Shown here piece after piece: positions 33,055-42,122 of a stretch of DNA of 64,000 nt. The DNA is taken from the NCBI GenBank assembly GCA_947258655.1, contig CAMYJD010000001.1:205242-269241 (forward strand). The letters are read 5' to 3'. The translations under genes were made by a program, and so were the position numbers. The notes under the pieces were generated by a model. It did not search any database, was not told the DNA's origin, and saw only the letters and a list, made by a program, of their open reading frames with translations. This stretch comes from an uncultured Gammaproteobacteria bacterium. Lineage in GTDB: Bacteria > Pseudomonadota > Gammaproteobacteria > JAADHQ01. How positions within the stretch are numbered: position 1 is the stretch's first letter; every line of letters starts with the position of its first letter.

Positions 33055-34932
33055 ATGGCATATATCAGTCGTGACAATCTGGAAACCATCATACAATCAT
33101 TGCAGGGAAATATACCGCTACGTCTACAATTACCAAACGACGGACGCATTCATATCGACCGGCAATTGCCTTTCCTGATTGTATATCGTCGCCCCTGCGC
33201 GCATACTGACCTGGGCACCGAACGCCTGGTCCTTGGTGAAGCTGCATATATTATTGCTGACGACACTGCAGAACATACAGAAGAACTCTCCCATCTTATA
33301 AGCGATATTCTTACGGTACAGAAGAATGTCTTCGGAGCCTGCCTGCTACTCGAAATATGGTCCGGTCCTGAGATTACCGATGAATCGCGGCAACCGGGTT
33401 TTCATATATACGCTCCCACGCACGGCGCATCGAATTCGTTTCTGGAATCCATGGAAAATGCTCTGCTAGGTATCAGTATTAATAAACAGAATCCATCGGT
33501 ATCAATCAGCTATCGCAGTCAGGTAACACCAACCTCTTTCGTGACGCTGTTAACGGACGAACAGATCCGGCAATTGAACTGCCTGACTATTGGCCTGGAA
33601 ATCGCGCCTATCTATCGTGATTTCAGCACTGGCACACTACTGCCATTTCGCCTGCACAAGCTACACCACAAACTTGCACGTGCGCTCAAACGCAGCCTGT
33701 ACTCCTTTGTACACGAGTGCACTCCGCTACGCCCCACTCATTTCCATGAACTCGGACGGCGTTTCATGACCGACCCTGTTTATGAAGCCGATTCAAGATT
33801 GGCAGCTATCAGCTCCCGCTTTGACCTGTTATTGCATGTAACCCCGACCAATGCATTATCTGCGTGGCATGAATTTGAGAAACACGCCTATCAAAAAACA
33901 CCGGAATTTCTCTATAGACCCCGCCCTCTAGATCCCGGCATTGTCAAACGTGAGCTGTTTGCCATCGAGATCGAACAAATAGAGGACCCGACCCTGGCCT
34001 ATATGTTCTCCAAAAAACGCCAGGAACTGGATCGCCAACTGACATTGATAGCGGACCGCAATACACCTCGTTTTCTGCTGGGCAGTCGCCAACTGTTTGG
34101 TGACATAACAACAGACTTGCTTGCACTTGCGCAGCAAATACTCGATATCGAAAATAAACCCGGGCACGTGCGCGACCCTGACAACTACCTGGGCGCTGCA
34201 GATATTGCCCGCCACGCCAGAGATGAACTCAGTTATTACAGACAGCTAGATCCAACATTTTCGGCACAGGCAGAAGTCCGCGACGACATCACAGGCGTGC
34301 TCGTGTCAAAAGGAAATTTCCTGATTGGCACAGATGCCAGGGTTGTGCCTGCCAGACTCAAGGCCACGCTCGCACATGAAATAAGCACGCATGCACTGAC
34401 CTATTACAATGGTAGCCAGCAGCCATTCAAGGAATTACACGCCGGTATGGCCGGTTACGAATCCATGCAAGAAGGCCTGGCTGTGTTGAATGAATACCTG
34501 GTGGGCGGGCTGGATTTTATGCGCATGCGCTTGCTGGCCTGCCGTGTACTTGCCGTACAGATGATAACCGACGGCGCCAGTTTTATAGACACCTTCAGAC
34601 AACTGCACCAGGAATACCATGTTGCACCCTACACAGCCTTTACCATCGCGATGCGTGTGTTTCGTGGCGGTGGTTACACCAAGGACATGGTGTATTTACT
34701 GGGTCTGCAGAATATTCTCGACTACATAGCCGAAGGCGGCGACCTGCACAGGCTTTATGTCGGCAAAATTGCCTATGAATACAGACACGTTATCGAGGAA
34801 TTACATTTACGCCGGGTTATCACTGAAGCGTCGTTATTACCAAGGTTCCTGGATGATGAGGATAGCAAAGGACGGCTGCAAAAGCTGCAACAGGGCATCA
34901 CAGTGCTTGAGCTTGTACAGGAAATACAATAA
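33055..34932 (+). CDS. QEGLA-motif metallopeptidase (DUF1704 / MATCAP family)
   Basis: The 625-residue product belongs to TIGR02421, labelled 'flavohemoglobin expression-modulating QEGLA motif protein', and PF08014 (formerly DUF1704). The zinc motif HEISTH (441-446) and the QEGLA motif (472-476), whose Glu is the probable third ligand, are both intact. In animals the same family includes MATCAP, a carboxypeptidase that removes the C-terminal tyrosine of tubulin. A carboxypeptidase-like activity here is inference. The ~430-residue N-terminal region has no recognisable motif. Its stop TAA overlaps the next ATG by one base. Confidence 0.88.
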   Translation: MAYISRDNLETIIQSLQGNIPLRLQLPNDGRIHIDRQLPFLIVYRRPCAHTDLGTERLVLGEAAYIIADDTAEHTEELSHLISDILTVQKNVFGACLLLEIWSGPEITDESRQPGFHIYAPTHGASNSFLESMENALLGISINKQNPSVSISYRSQVTPTSFVTLLTDEQIRQLNCLTIGLEIAPIYRDFSTGTLLPFRLHKLHHKLARALKRSLYSFVHECTPLRPTHFHELGRRFMTDPVYEADSRLAAISSRFDLLLHVTPTNALSAWHEFEKHAYQKTPEFLYRPRPLDPGIVKRELFAIEIEQIEDPTLAYMFSKKRQELDRQLTLIADRNTPRFLLGSRQLFGDITTDLLALAQQILDIENKPGHVRDPDNYLGAADIARHARDELSYYRQLDPTFSAQAEVRDDITGVLVSKGNFLIGTDARVVPARLKATLAHEISTHALTYYNGSQQPFKELHAGMAGYESMQEGLAVLNEYLVGGLDFMRMRLLACRVLAVQMITDGASFIDTFRQLHQEYHVAPYTAFTIAMRVFRGGGYTKDMVYLLGLQNILDYIAEGGDLHRLYVGKIAYEYRHVIEELHLRRVITEASLLPRFLDDEDSKGRLQKLQQGITVLELVQEIQ

Positions 34933-35984
34933 TGCGCCTGGCCATGGTTGTAAACAACATCGACACAGAACGACCTGATTATACCACCACCTATCTGGCG
35001 ATGGAGGCAACCAATAGAGGGCATGAGGTCTGGTATATAGACTTGTCCGACTTTATCTATGATCCCGATGAAAAGGTACATGCGCATGCATGCAGGGTGC
35101 CGATGCGGAAATTTCGTTCATATCGGGTCTATCTGGATACCCTGCGCAGCGAGTCTGCCATTAGGGAACGGATTACAGTAGAAGATCTCGATATATTGTT
35201 GCTACGCAATGATCCGGCTGAAGATGTCATTGATCGCCCCTGGGCACGACTGGCAAGTATCAATTTCGGTCGTCTGGCGGTCCGCCACGGGCTAATCGTA
35301 CTAAACGATCCTGTCGGCCTGACCCAGGCCATCAATAAGATGTATCTGCAATATTTTCCTAAAAAAATACGGCCGCGCACATTAATCAGCAGAAACAAGG
35401 ACGAGATCAAGGCATTCATTGAGGCACAGGGTGGCTATGCTGTCCTCAAGCCCATTGCCGGATCGGGTGGTCATAATGTATTCCTGGTACAACCCGCAGA
35501 TAAAGCCAACATCAATCAAATGATAGAGGCCATTAGACGTGAAGGTTATGTTATTGCCCAGGAATACCTGCCTGAAGCAATCCACGGAGATACCCGTCTG
35601 TTTATGATGAATGGCAAACCTCTGCGTTGCAATGGCAAATATGCCGCGATTCAGCGTGTACGTAAACCGGGTGATGCGGATATGCGCAGTAATATAACCG
35701 CGGGGGCTACTGCCGAAGCCGCACATATCAACGAAACCATGCTTGATTTGGCCAATAAAGTCAGTCCTAAACTGATCCACGATGGTATATTCCTGGCCGG
35801 TCTGGATATTGTCGGTGACAAGATCATGGAAATAAACATGTTCAGCCCGGGTGGTATAGACAACGCCAGCGAACTGGAAGGTTGCAATTTCAACCGCGAA
35901 ATCATTCTTGCCCTGGAACACAAGGTTAACTACAGACGCCAGCATGGCGACAAAATTGATAACAGGGAACTGGCTTGCATCTGA
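34932..35984 (+). CDS. Glutathione-synthetase-like ATP-grasp ligase
   Basis: A 350-residue ATP-grasp enzyme of the prokaryotic glutathione synthetase type, forming a peptide-like bond through an acyl phosphate. The N-terminal pre-ATP-grasp domain (MRLAMVVNNIDT...YTTTYLAMEATNRGHEVWYID) is followed by NDPVGLTQAINKMYLQYFP, the ATP-binding AVLKPIAGSGGHNVFLV and the metal-binding LAGLDIVGDKIMEINMFSPGG. True GshB is usually ~315 residues and lies with gshA, which is absent here. In this operon it may instead add an amino acid or peptide to a carrier that the preceding enzymes trim. Confidence 0.88.
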   Translation: MRLAMVVNNIDTERPDYTTTYLAMEATNRGHEVWYIDLSDFIYDPDEKVHAHACRVPMRKFRSYRVYLDTLRSESAIRERITVEDLDILLLRNDPAEDVIDRPWARLASINFGRLAVRHGLIVLNDPVGLTQAINKMYLQYFPKKIRPRTLISRNKDEIKAFIEAQGGYAVLKPIAGSGGHNVFLVQPADKANINQMIEAIRREGYVIAQEYLPEAIHGDTRLFMMNGKPLRCNGKYAAIQRVRKPGDADMRSNITAGATAEAAHINETMLDLANKVSPKLIHDGIFLAGLDIVGDKIMEINMFSPGGIDNASELEGCNFNREIILALEHKVNYRRQHGDKIDNRELACI

Positions 35985-36163
35985 ATGCTATGTCTTGCCA
36001 GCATGACATATGGAATTCACGTATGACGCGAGCCTGTTACACATGAGTCTATATAATCGCAGTCAGAGATGATACTTTATAATACTTGTGACTGTAATCA
36101 ATTGCCTGTATTTTCTGTTATTACTTTACTTCTATATTCTGTTCAGACAAGCCACTTGATTCA

Positions 36164-37042
36164 ATGCAAAAACACATAACAAGACTGTCAGAGCTTATCG
36201 CAAATCCCGCCGGGTTCATGTTACAAGTCATATCTGACTTCAGGAAAAACCAGGGCTTTCTGTTATCCGGTGCAATAGCCTACTATACCCTGCTCTCGGT
36301 CGTGCCGATGTTCGCACTGTTTCTGGTGGTACTGTCCCAGGTCATGGATACGCAACAGTTACTCGATACAGCGGCCAATTACCTGGAACTGATAGCCCCG
36401 GGACAATCCAGCGCTATCATTGAACAAATATCAGCTTTTCTGCAAAACTGGAGGGTGGTCGGAATTATAGGTTTTCTGATATTGCTTTTTTTCAGTTCGC
36501 TTGCATTCACATCACTCGAAAATGCCATGTCAGTCATATTCCATCATCGCGTGGCCATCCATCGCCGTCATTTCCTGATCTCGGCCATTATGCCTTATTT
36601 ATATATACTGTTATTGGCGCTGGGTCTGTTAACTGTCAGTGCCATTAGCGCAGCACTATATGCCGCCGGGGATCAGGCGATCATACTGTTCGGTCATACC
36701 ATCACACTACATGGAACTACGGCAGTAGTTATATATATACTTGGCCTGACAGGTGAAATCCTGTTGTTGACATCACTGTACATGGTCATGCCAGTCGGAC
36801 ACCTGGTATTCCGCCATGCATTGATCGGTGGCTTGACTGCAACACTGTTATGGGAGTTGACCCGCCATTTTCTGGTCTGGTATTTTTCAACATTATCCCT
36901 GGTCAATGTTATTTATGGCTCCTTCACATCCACGATCATTATCCTGCTAAGCTGCGAAGCCGCTGCATTGATCCTGCTGTTCGGGGCCCAGGTCATTGCC
37001 AGTTATGAACACCTCGATACACAACATTCCCACAATTTATAA
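36164..37042 (+). CDS. yihY: YihY/UPF0761 inner-membrane protein
   Basis: A 292-residue membrane protein of the YihY (formerly BrkB) family. The signature GAIAYYTLLSVVPMFALFLVVLSQV opens the first helix, and about six helices follow. Conserved pieces include SSLAFTSLENAMSVIFHHR and LIGGLTATLLWELTRHFLVWY. The family is common, of uncertain function (a transporter-like role has been suggested), and not an RNase BN as once named. It is 180 bp downstream of the ATP-grasp gene and may have its own promoter. Confidence 0.92.
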   Translation: MQKHITRLSELIANPAGFMLQVISDFRKNQGFLLSGAIAYYTLLSVVPMFALFLVVLSQVMDTQQLLDTAANYLELIAPGQSSAIIEQISAFLQNWRVVGIIGFLILLFFSSLAFTSLENAMSVIFHHRVAIHRRHFLISAIMPYLYILLLALGLLTVSAISAALYAAGDQAIILFGHTITLHGTTAVVIYILGLTGEILLLTSLYMVMPVGHLVFRHALIGGLTATLLWELTRHFLVWYFSTLSLVNVIYGSFTSTIIILLSCEAAALILLFGAQVIASYEHLDTQHSHNL

Positions 37043-37397
37043 ATTATTAAGATCATCACAGATTGACACAAATCACCCTATAATGTTTAATTTTATATAA
37101 CACGCGAAATCTGCCTGATTGTTTACCTACAGCGATGCTCTACGCACGATGGTTTGTGAATACGGCAGCTGTTAATCCTGAAGCGAAAACTCAAAATTAT
37201 ATGTTAACACATTGATATTGTTATTTATTAATTGTCTTGATTTATCAGCTACTGGACTGGATTCAATGTTTATGACCATGTCCTGAGCATCGCAAGCATT
37301 TAATAAAAATATATGATTAATTATTGATATATCGTTATTTATGACATAATATATGTGGTAATGTTTAAATGTTATTTAACACGCAGAGGAAAGGGGA
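37043..37397. other. AT-rich spacer with a direct repeat upstream of the second FHA gene
   Basis: This 355-bp stretch has no gene. The sequence TAATGTTTAATTTTATATAACACGC (37081-37105) recurs in diverged form as TAATGTTTAAATGTTATTTAACACGC (37359-37384), the second copy just before the FHA ribosome binding site (AGAGGAAAGGGG). The leader may have been partly duplicated. Confidence 0.6.
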
Positions 37398-37709
37398 ATG
37401 ACTGGTATTACTGACAAAATTCAGGGAGACGATGTTCTCGAACTGGAGATTACACATGGGGCGCTCACACTGGGTCGTGGAGAACACAATAGTTGTACGT
37501 TTGCATGCGATTCGGTTAGCACACACCACGCCCGGATCACTACATTATTCAATGCCTCTTATATAGAGGATCTCGACAGTACCAATGGCACCTATGTCAA
37601 TGGTAAAAGGATCCACAAGCATACCCTACATGATGGTGATACAGTGATGCTGGGGGAACAACTGATCAGGGTTGTCAAAACCGATATCGATATAACATCA
37701 GTAGCATGA
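37398..37709 (+). CDS. Minimal FHA-domain protein
   Basis: A 103-residue protein that is almost entirely one FHA domain: LGRGEHNSCTF, STHHARI and DSTNGTYVNGKRI are the phosphothreonine-binding loops. It is a clear paralogue of the FHA part of the gene at 26810 (shared SxHHA, EDL/DSTNGT, VNGKR and HTLH-GD pieces) but lacks the linker and membrane anchor. A strong ribosome binding site, GAGGAAAGGGG, precedes ATG. No kinase is nearby. It converges with the SIMPL gene, 33 bp between stops. Confidence 0.85.
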   Translation: MTGITDKIQGDDVLELEITHGALTLGRGEHNSCTFACDSVSTHHARITTLFNASYIEDLDSTNGTYVNGKRIHKHTLHDGDTVMLGEQLIRVVKTDIDITSVA

Positions 37710-37742
37710 TACGAAAATCGGGCCAGGTGAAATAATTAAGCA

Positions 37743-38435
37743 TCACCTGGTCAGGAAATAAATTACCTTCACCGACTCGTTAAACTCGATCACACCAGGC
37801 TCAAAGGCCGACTCAGCTCTGGCGTCACTGGCTTTATATGACAGGCGAGAAGATGATAGCACCTGGCCTGCGGACAGGTGGCTGATCGAATAGACGCCTC
37901 CCAGCTTCTCGGCAACATTGGACACCAGCAATTCTGCCTTCAGGCGCGCATCGTCGACCGCGCGCTGCAAAGCCTTTTTCCTGACTTCGCGCTCTTTCGA
38001 GAACTTGAGATAACTGGTGTTGATGCGACCAACACTAATATCCAGCAAGGTCCTGATAAAGCGATCGTATAAAGCAAGCTCCCGCAATGTTATCTCGACA
38101 TTTCGTGACACTTCCGTGCCGACATAGACCTGCTCCTTGTTACGCCAGTTGTAATGCGGCGTAATCCTGAGCTGCGTAGAAGTGATATCCTGCTTGTTGA
38201 TTCCAAGTGCCTTCAGGCTCGTTATCAATTTTGCCGAGCGCATTTCTACCTGTTCACTAACAGACGCTACATCCTTTCCCGTCTCAATGATACTCAGCGA
38301 CATATACAGGGTATCAGGCACAACCTTCATTTTGTAGTTACCCGTAACTACGATATGTGGCTCACTGGGTAATGACTCTGCTGAAAGCGAAAGACTTATA
38401 GACAGCAATAATAAAAAAGTAATTTTTTTCATCAT
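37743..38435 (-). CDS. Periplasmic SIMPL-domain (DUF541) protein
   Basis: A 230-residue exported protein with a signal peptide (MMKKITFLLLLSISLSLSAES) and one SIMPL/DUF541 domain: IVVTGNYKMKVVPDTLYMSLSI, the ITSTQLRITPHYNW segment, and KALQRAVDDARLKAELLVSNVAEKLG. E. coli YggE is the best-known relative and is linked to oxidative stress, but its activity is unclear. It appears monocistronic. Confidence 0.88.
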   Translation of the reverse strand: MMKKITFLLLLSISLSLSAESLPSEPHIVVTGNYKMKVVPDTLYMSLSIIETGKDVASVSEQVEMRSAKLITSLKALGINKQDITSTQLRITPHYNWRNKEQVYVGTEVSRNVEITLRELALYDRFIRTLLDISVGRINTSYLKFSKEREVRKKALQRAVDDARLKAELLVSNVAEKLGGVYSISHLSAGQVLSSSRLSYKASDARAESAFEPGVIEFNESVKVIYFLTR

Positions 38436-38565
38436 TCAAGCGTTACCATGATACATTCCTGGTATCTCTGCCACCTATCAAGATTGCAGTAAATACAATC
38501 TATCTGAATTGCTACAGCTGCTCTCCCTTATGTCGTCCACAGCCAGATGTTCACAATAGGCAACA

Positions 38566-38925
38566 CTATTTTTTAATCCAGTTCCCTGGAGATAATTGTA
38601 TATATTGTCCTGAGGGTGTTTTATCGATAGCTTTTTTCCCTGCCAGTTTTTCCACTACATCAACTGAAGTACCGTTTCGCTTGGCTATATCCTCGTAATA
38701 CTGCCTGCGAGCCTTGTTGATCCGGTTGACCAGCGCTATCACATCGGGCGAAGACTTGATTATGCCGAGGTATCCATCGACCTTCTCACCCACCAGTAAC
38801 TGGGATTTTGCATCCGGTAACTCGATCGCCATCGATGACATCGGCCATGCAATAAGCACAGCAGTTGTTGCCAGGACCATTGCCAGGAAATACTTTTGTA
38901 TACACGCTGCCATATCAATAACCAT
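38566..38925 (-). CDS. ydbL: YdbL-like periplasmic protein (DUF1318)
   Basis: A 119-residue exported protein of the YdbL family, with a signal peptide ending near SSMAIE and the conserved DAKSQLLVGEKVDGYLG and INKARRQYYEDIAKRNGTSVDVVEKLAG region. In E. coli YdbL works with YdbH and YnbE, which bridge inner and outer membranes for phospholipid transport. It is the last gene of ydbH-ynbE-ydbL, 4 bp after ynbE. A start at residue 5 (38913) is an alternative. Confidence 0.9.
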   Translation of the reverse strand: MVIDMAACIQKYFLAMVLATTAVLIAWPMSSMAIELPDAKSQLLVGEKVDGYLGIIKSSPDVIALVNRINKARRQYYEDIAKRNGTSVDVVEKLAGKKAIDKTPSGQYIQLSPGNWIKK

Positions 38926-38929
38926 TTAA

Positions 38930-39127
38930 CTAGAATAAACCGGTTTCCTTACTGAACATCTCATCAAGGTCCTTATCTACCTTAACCTTGATTTCATGCT
39001 CAATTTTAACATTTAGATTGATAGTGATCGGCTTTTCGGGCGCCTCGAGCTGTACACGTGGTGTGCAGCCATATAGAATGCCCGTTACGACCAATAAGTT
39101 ACATAATAAGATACAAGATTTATTCAT
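38930..39127 (-). CDS. ynbE: YnbE-like outer-membrane lipoprotein
   Basis: A 65-residue lipoprotein with a signal ending ILYGC and the conserved TPRVQLEAPEKPITINLNVKIEHEI segment. In E. coli YnbE caps the periplasmic bridge of YdbH at the outer membrane. The gene sits between ydbH (81 bp) and ydbL (4 bp), the conserved order. Confidence 0.92.
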   Translation of the reverse strand: MNKSCILLCNLLVVTGILYGCTPRVQLEAPEKPITINLNVKIEHEIKVKVDKDLDEMFSKETGLF

Positions 39128-39208
39128 CCCTTCTCTCTGATCAATATTTAAATCTGATTACAGAATAGCACCTCATCGGCACTTCATCCAGCCTGGTTAT
39201 CAATCTTT

Positions 39209-41953
39209 TTACTTGCCCTTGAGGACACGCTCGCCTATTTTCTCACTAATCCGGTCTCCCAACTGAATACTACGAACAAGCTGCAACACATTCTCTTCCA
39301 GTTTCACATTCAGATGTACAGGCCGGCCATTCTGGAATTCAGGATTAGAGCCCTGCAGACGGATTTGCATGACCAGACTGCCATCAGGGCTATAGTCAAC
39401 ATCGGCAAGCAGCTTGTTGTAATTGAAATCCGTCAAGGCTTGCAGCAACATGGCAATATTTGCATTTGATTCAGCCAGATTATTTACCCGCTCATTCGGT
39501 GTATAACGTAGCTTCCCCCCAGGAGGACGCGCCCTGATATTACCGTTCCTGACCAATACTCCATCTCGGCTGAAATCAAAAGGTAATTCCCCATCAATGA
39601 CTCCGGTTCCATATATTCCCTGGTTTTGCTCCAGTTCCAGTAGCTTGGCGACGTCGACATGACGAATCGTCACAGTAAAGGGATTGCTTTTTCTGTCCAG
39701 ATCAACATGAATGTGCGCACTCTGTATTTCCCCACCTAAGGTCCGCGCACTCAAACTGTTAATTGTAAATTGCTTTTTACCCGATGTTGAATAATCCATA
39801 TTGGCCATTAATGTGATAGCACTAACAGGTACACCTGGATTCACTTCAGCAATACGGATTGCAACAGGTTGTTTCAGAGTAATACGTTCCCATCCCTGCA
39901 ACTGTAACGCTGCATTCAGTCCCTTAAAATCAATCTTTTCATAGCGGCCAGCAAGCTGATTAATCTGGATCTGAGTATCCTGTACGATATCAATCCCGGC
40001 CTGTGAGGTCTTGTTATTTCCTATGGACGGTTTCCAGCTTAGCCGTCCCGTGACCACCAAACTACCACCATCAAGTTGCAACGGATATGGACGCCGATCA
40101 AACAGTGGATCTGTAATCGATTTTGACGCCGTGAAACTGACTGGCATCAGGCTAAAATCCATCCTGCCCTTATTGGACACAGGGCGATGGTGCATATCCA
40201 GTTTAGCCTCGATTGCTCCCTTGGCGGCATACAGCCTCGCTTGTGCAGTGAAAGCTTTGTCACTTAATGTGATATCAGCATTGATTTTGTCCAGCTTTAC
40301 TGTTTGCTTGCCCGACAGCAGGGTAACTCCACGCATATCCGAATTCGCCTGGAGCCGCCAGTCGCGCCCCTTTAAACTGATGAACTTGATATGGGCATTA
40401 ACCGATCCGGAATGCAGCATATGCTGCGCAATGCCGATTTCCGGTACTTTAAAACCCATATCAAATTCACTGCAATACCATTCTCTACTACGGTTTTTAT
40501 AGCCGCATTCTGCCTTCGACTCCAGGCTGAGGCCAAGGGACTTGATACGCAACTTGTCGGACTGGTAGCCACTGGCAGACACGCTTGACTCAGGCTGTAT
40601 GTTAACGACCAGTCCTGCATCACCATAGGCAAGATCCATTTCACCCTGCGCACGTACTGTATCGGCGGTTATAATAGTAGGCTTGGTACTGTCTACATTA
40701 AAAATAAGCCGGCTATGTAGTCGTAACGACGGATACAAACTGATACTCGGCGCCAGAACCCTTGTCCTGAGTCGGACTGCGCTGCTGTCGTCACCATAGT
40801 GCAGATGTACTGCCTGCTCAGCGCTCAATCTGCTCTGACCCACATTCATACCCACTGCCGTTTCGCCCTTAAGACCATCCGGGGTACTGATATTCAATTT
40901 CTGGTTTTCGAGCTTGGCAGCCAGTTTACGTGACTGTTTACTTTCTAGCGTAGCGTGCGGGATTAATGGTATCAATGACAAATACGCGCTCTTGTCGAAA
41001 TTCCATTTAAGCAAACCAGCATCAAGCCGAAGCCGCAAAGGAATATTCGCCACAATATCCCGTGCATGATCTGTCCAATGCTGTGCAGCCAACTCGATAT
41101 CAATATCGGCCTGCATCTGTGATGTCTGGAGCCACTGACTTAGACTGAGTGATTCGGCGACCGGCAAACTTAGCTCTCCCTGCGCAACTACCTTACCTGT
41201 CAAACCTTCAATGACCTGTTTAATGCCCCATGCAGTTAGTAGAGATGAGATCTTTTCGAGATCGGCACTGGCCATCCACGTGCTTTGTAGATGGTTGTCC
41301 TCTAATTTTAACCCGCTCGTACTCAGATCAAGCAGACTGAAATCTTTTAGCGGTTCGTGTACAAGCAAACGCATATCACCCGATTGAAGCACTAGCAGAT
41401 TGGTCTGTATCCGGTCATGTCCCTGGCGGGATATATTCATTTGTGCCTTTAGCTGTTTATCGTTCACACTGATATCGGCACCGATATCAACAGCGACACC
41501 CTTGTGCTCGGTGTTGCTGTAAATGAGCCTGGTATGCTTTATAGCGAGCAAACGGAAGGGAATGTCCTTGAGCGATGGAAGTGAAATTGCTTTCATTTCA
41601 GTGCTTGCCGGCTTGGCCTTAAGCTGGCGCTGCGCAACTGTTATATCTGCTGTCGACACTGTAATCCGATCAAGGCGACCGGATAGCAAGCCGGAAATAC
41701 TGTAACTGAGTTGTATATCCCGCGAATGTAGCTCAATATGCTGCTGTGAGCCGATATAGTTAAAACCGAGCTTGCTAATCCTGGCATGCTGCAGATCCAA
41801 TGTATCAATATTAACAACAGGATCACGCGCACCCGCTTGTTGCAGCTGATATTTAACAAGCGCCGTAACGATGGCTGGCAAGCTGAAATAAAGGCCAGCG
41901 ATTAACGCACTACTGATAATAATCCACAAAAACAGACGTTGATATCTACTCAA
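39209..41953 (-). CDS. ydbH: YdbH-like AsmA-family intermembrane lipid transport protein
   Basis: A 914-residue protein with one N-terminal membrane helix (LFLWIIISSALIAGLYFSLPAI) and a long periplasmic beta-repeat body, as in AsmA-like bridge proteins. The C-terminal part carries the YdbH/DUF748-like region: GTGVIDGELPFDFSRDGVLVRNGNIRARPPGG and LQALTDFNYNKLLADVDYSPDGSL. E. coli TamB, YhdP and YdbH share the work of moving phospholipids to the outer membrane. The gene is first in the ydbH-ynbE-ydbL operon; its length is close to the family's ~880 residues. Confidence 0.93.
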   Translation of the reverse strand: MSRYQRLFLWIIISSALIAGLYFSLPAIVTALVKYQLQQAGARDPVVNIDTLDLQHARISKLGFNYIGSQQHIELHSRDIQLSYSISGLLSGRLDRITVSTADITVAQRQLKAKPASTEMKAISLPSLKDIPFRLLAIKHTRLIYSNTEHKGVAVDIGADISVNDKQLKAQMNISRQGHDRIQTNLLVLQSGDMRLLVHEPLKDFSLLDLSTSGLKLEDNHLQSTWMASADLEKISSLLTAWGIKQVIEGLTGKVVAQGELSLPVAESLSLSQWLQTSQMQADIDIELAAQHWTDHARDIVANIPLRLRLDAGLLKWNFDKSAYLSLIPLIPHATLESKQSRKLAAKLENQKLNISTPDGLKGETAVGMNVGQSRLSAEQAVHLHYGDDSSAVRLRTRVLAPSISLYPSLRLHSRLIFNVDSTKPTIITADTVRAQGEMDLAYGDAGLVVNIQPESSVSASGYQSDKLRIKSLGLSLESKAECGYKNRSREWYCSEFDMGFKVPEIGIAQHMLHSGSVNAHIKFISLKGRDWRLQANSDMRGVTLLSGKQTVKLDKINADITLSDKAFTAQARLYAAKGAIEAKLDMHHRPVSNKGRMDFSLMPVSFTASKSITDPLFDRRPYPLQLDGGSLVVTGRLSWKPSIGNNKTSQAGIDIVQDTQIQINQLAGRYEKIDFKGLNAALQLQGWERITLKQPVAIRIAEVNPGVPVSAITLMANMDYSTSGKKQFTINSLSARTLGGEIQSAHIHVDLDRKSNPFTVTIRHVDVAKLLELEQNQGIYGTGVIDGELPFDFSRDGVLVRNGNIRARPPGGKLRYTPNERVNNLAESNANIAMLLQALTDFNYNKLLADVDYSPDGSLVMQIRLQGSNPEFQNGRPVHLNVKLEENVLQLVRSIQLGDRISEKIGERVLKGK

Positions 41954-42122
41954 ACCGATGCATCCCTGACACCAGTTTGGGCAATAATCCCGCTATAAAT
42001 ATAATTGATCTGACTGCGTATACTGAAAAACCGTTTTCGATAATCGAAATCAGTGGCACAACACATTACCATTACCTCAATCCGAGTAGATAACCTGCTT
42101 CAATACAAACCCGCGCAACAAT

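Noticed and set aside
37066-37087. TTGACA...TATAAT promoter before the FHA gene
   Set aside because: The two boxes are only about 10 bp apart, too close for a sigma-70 promoter.
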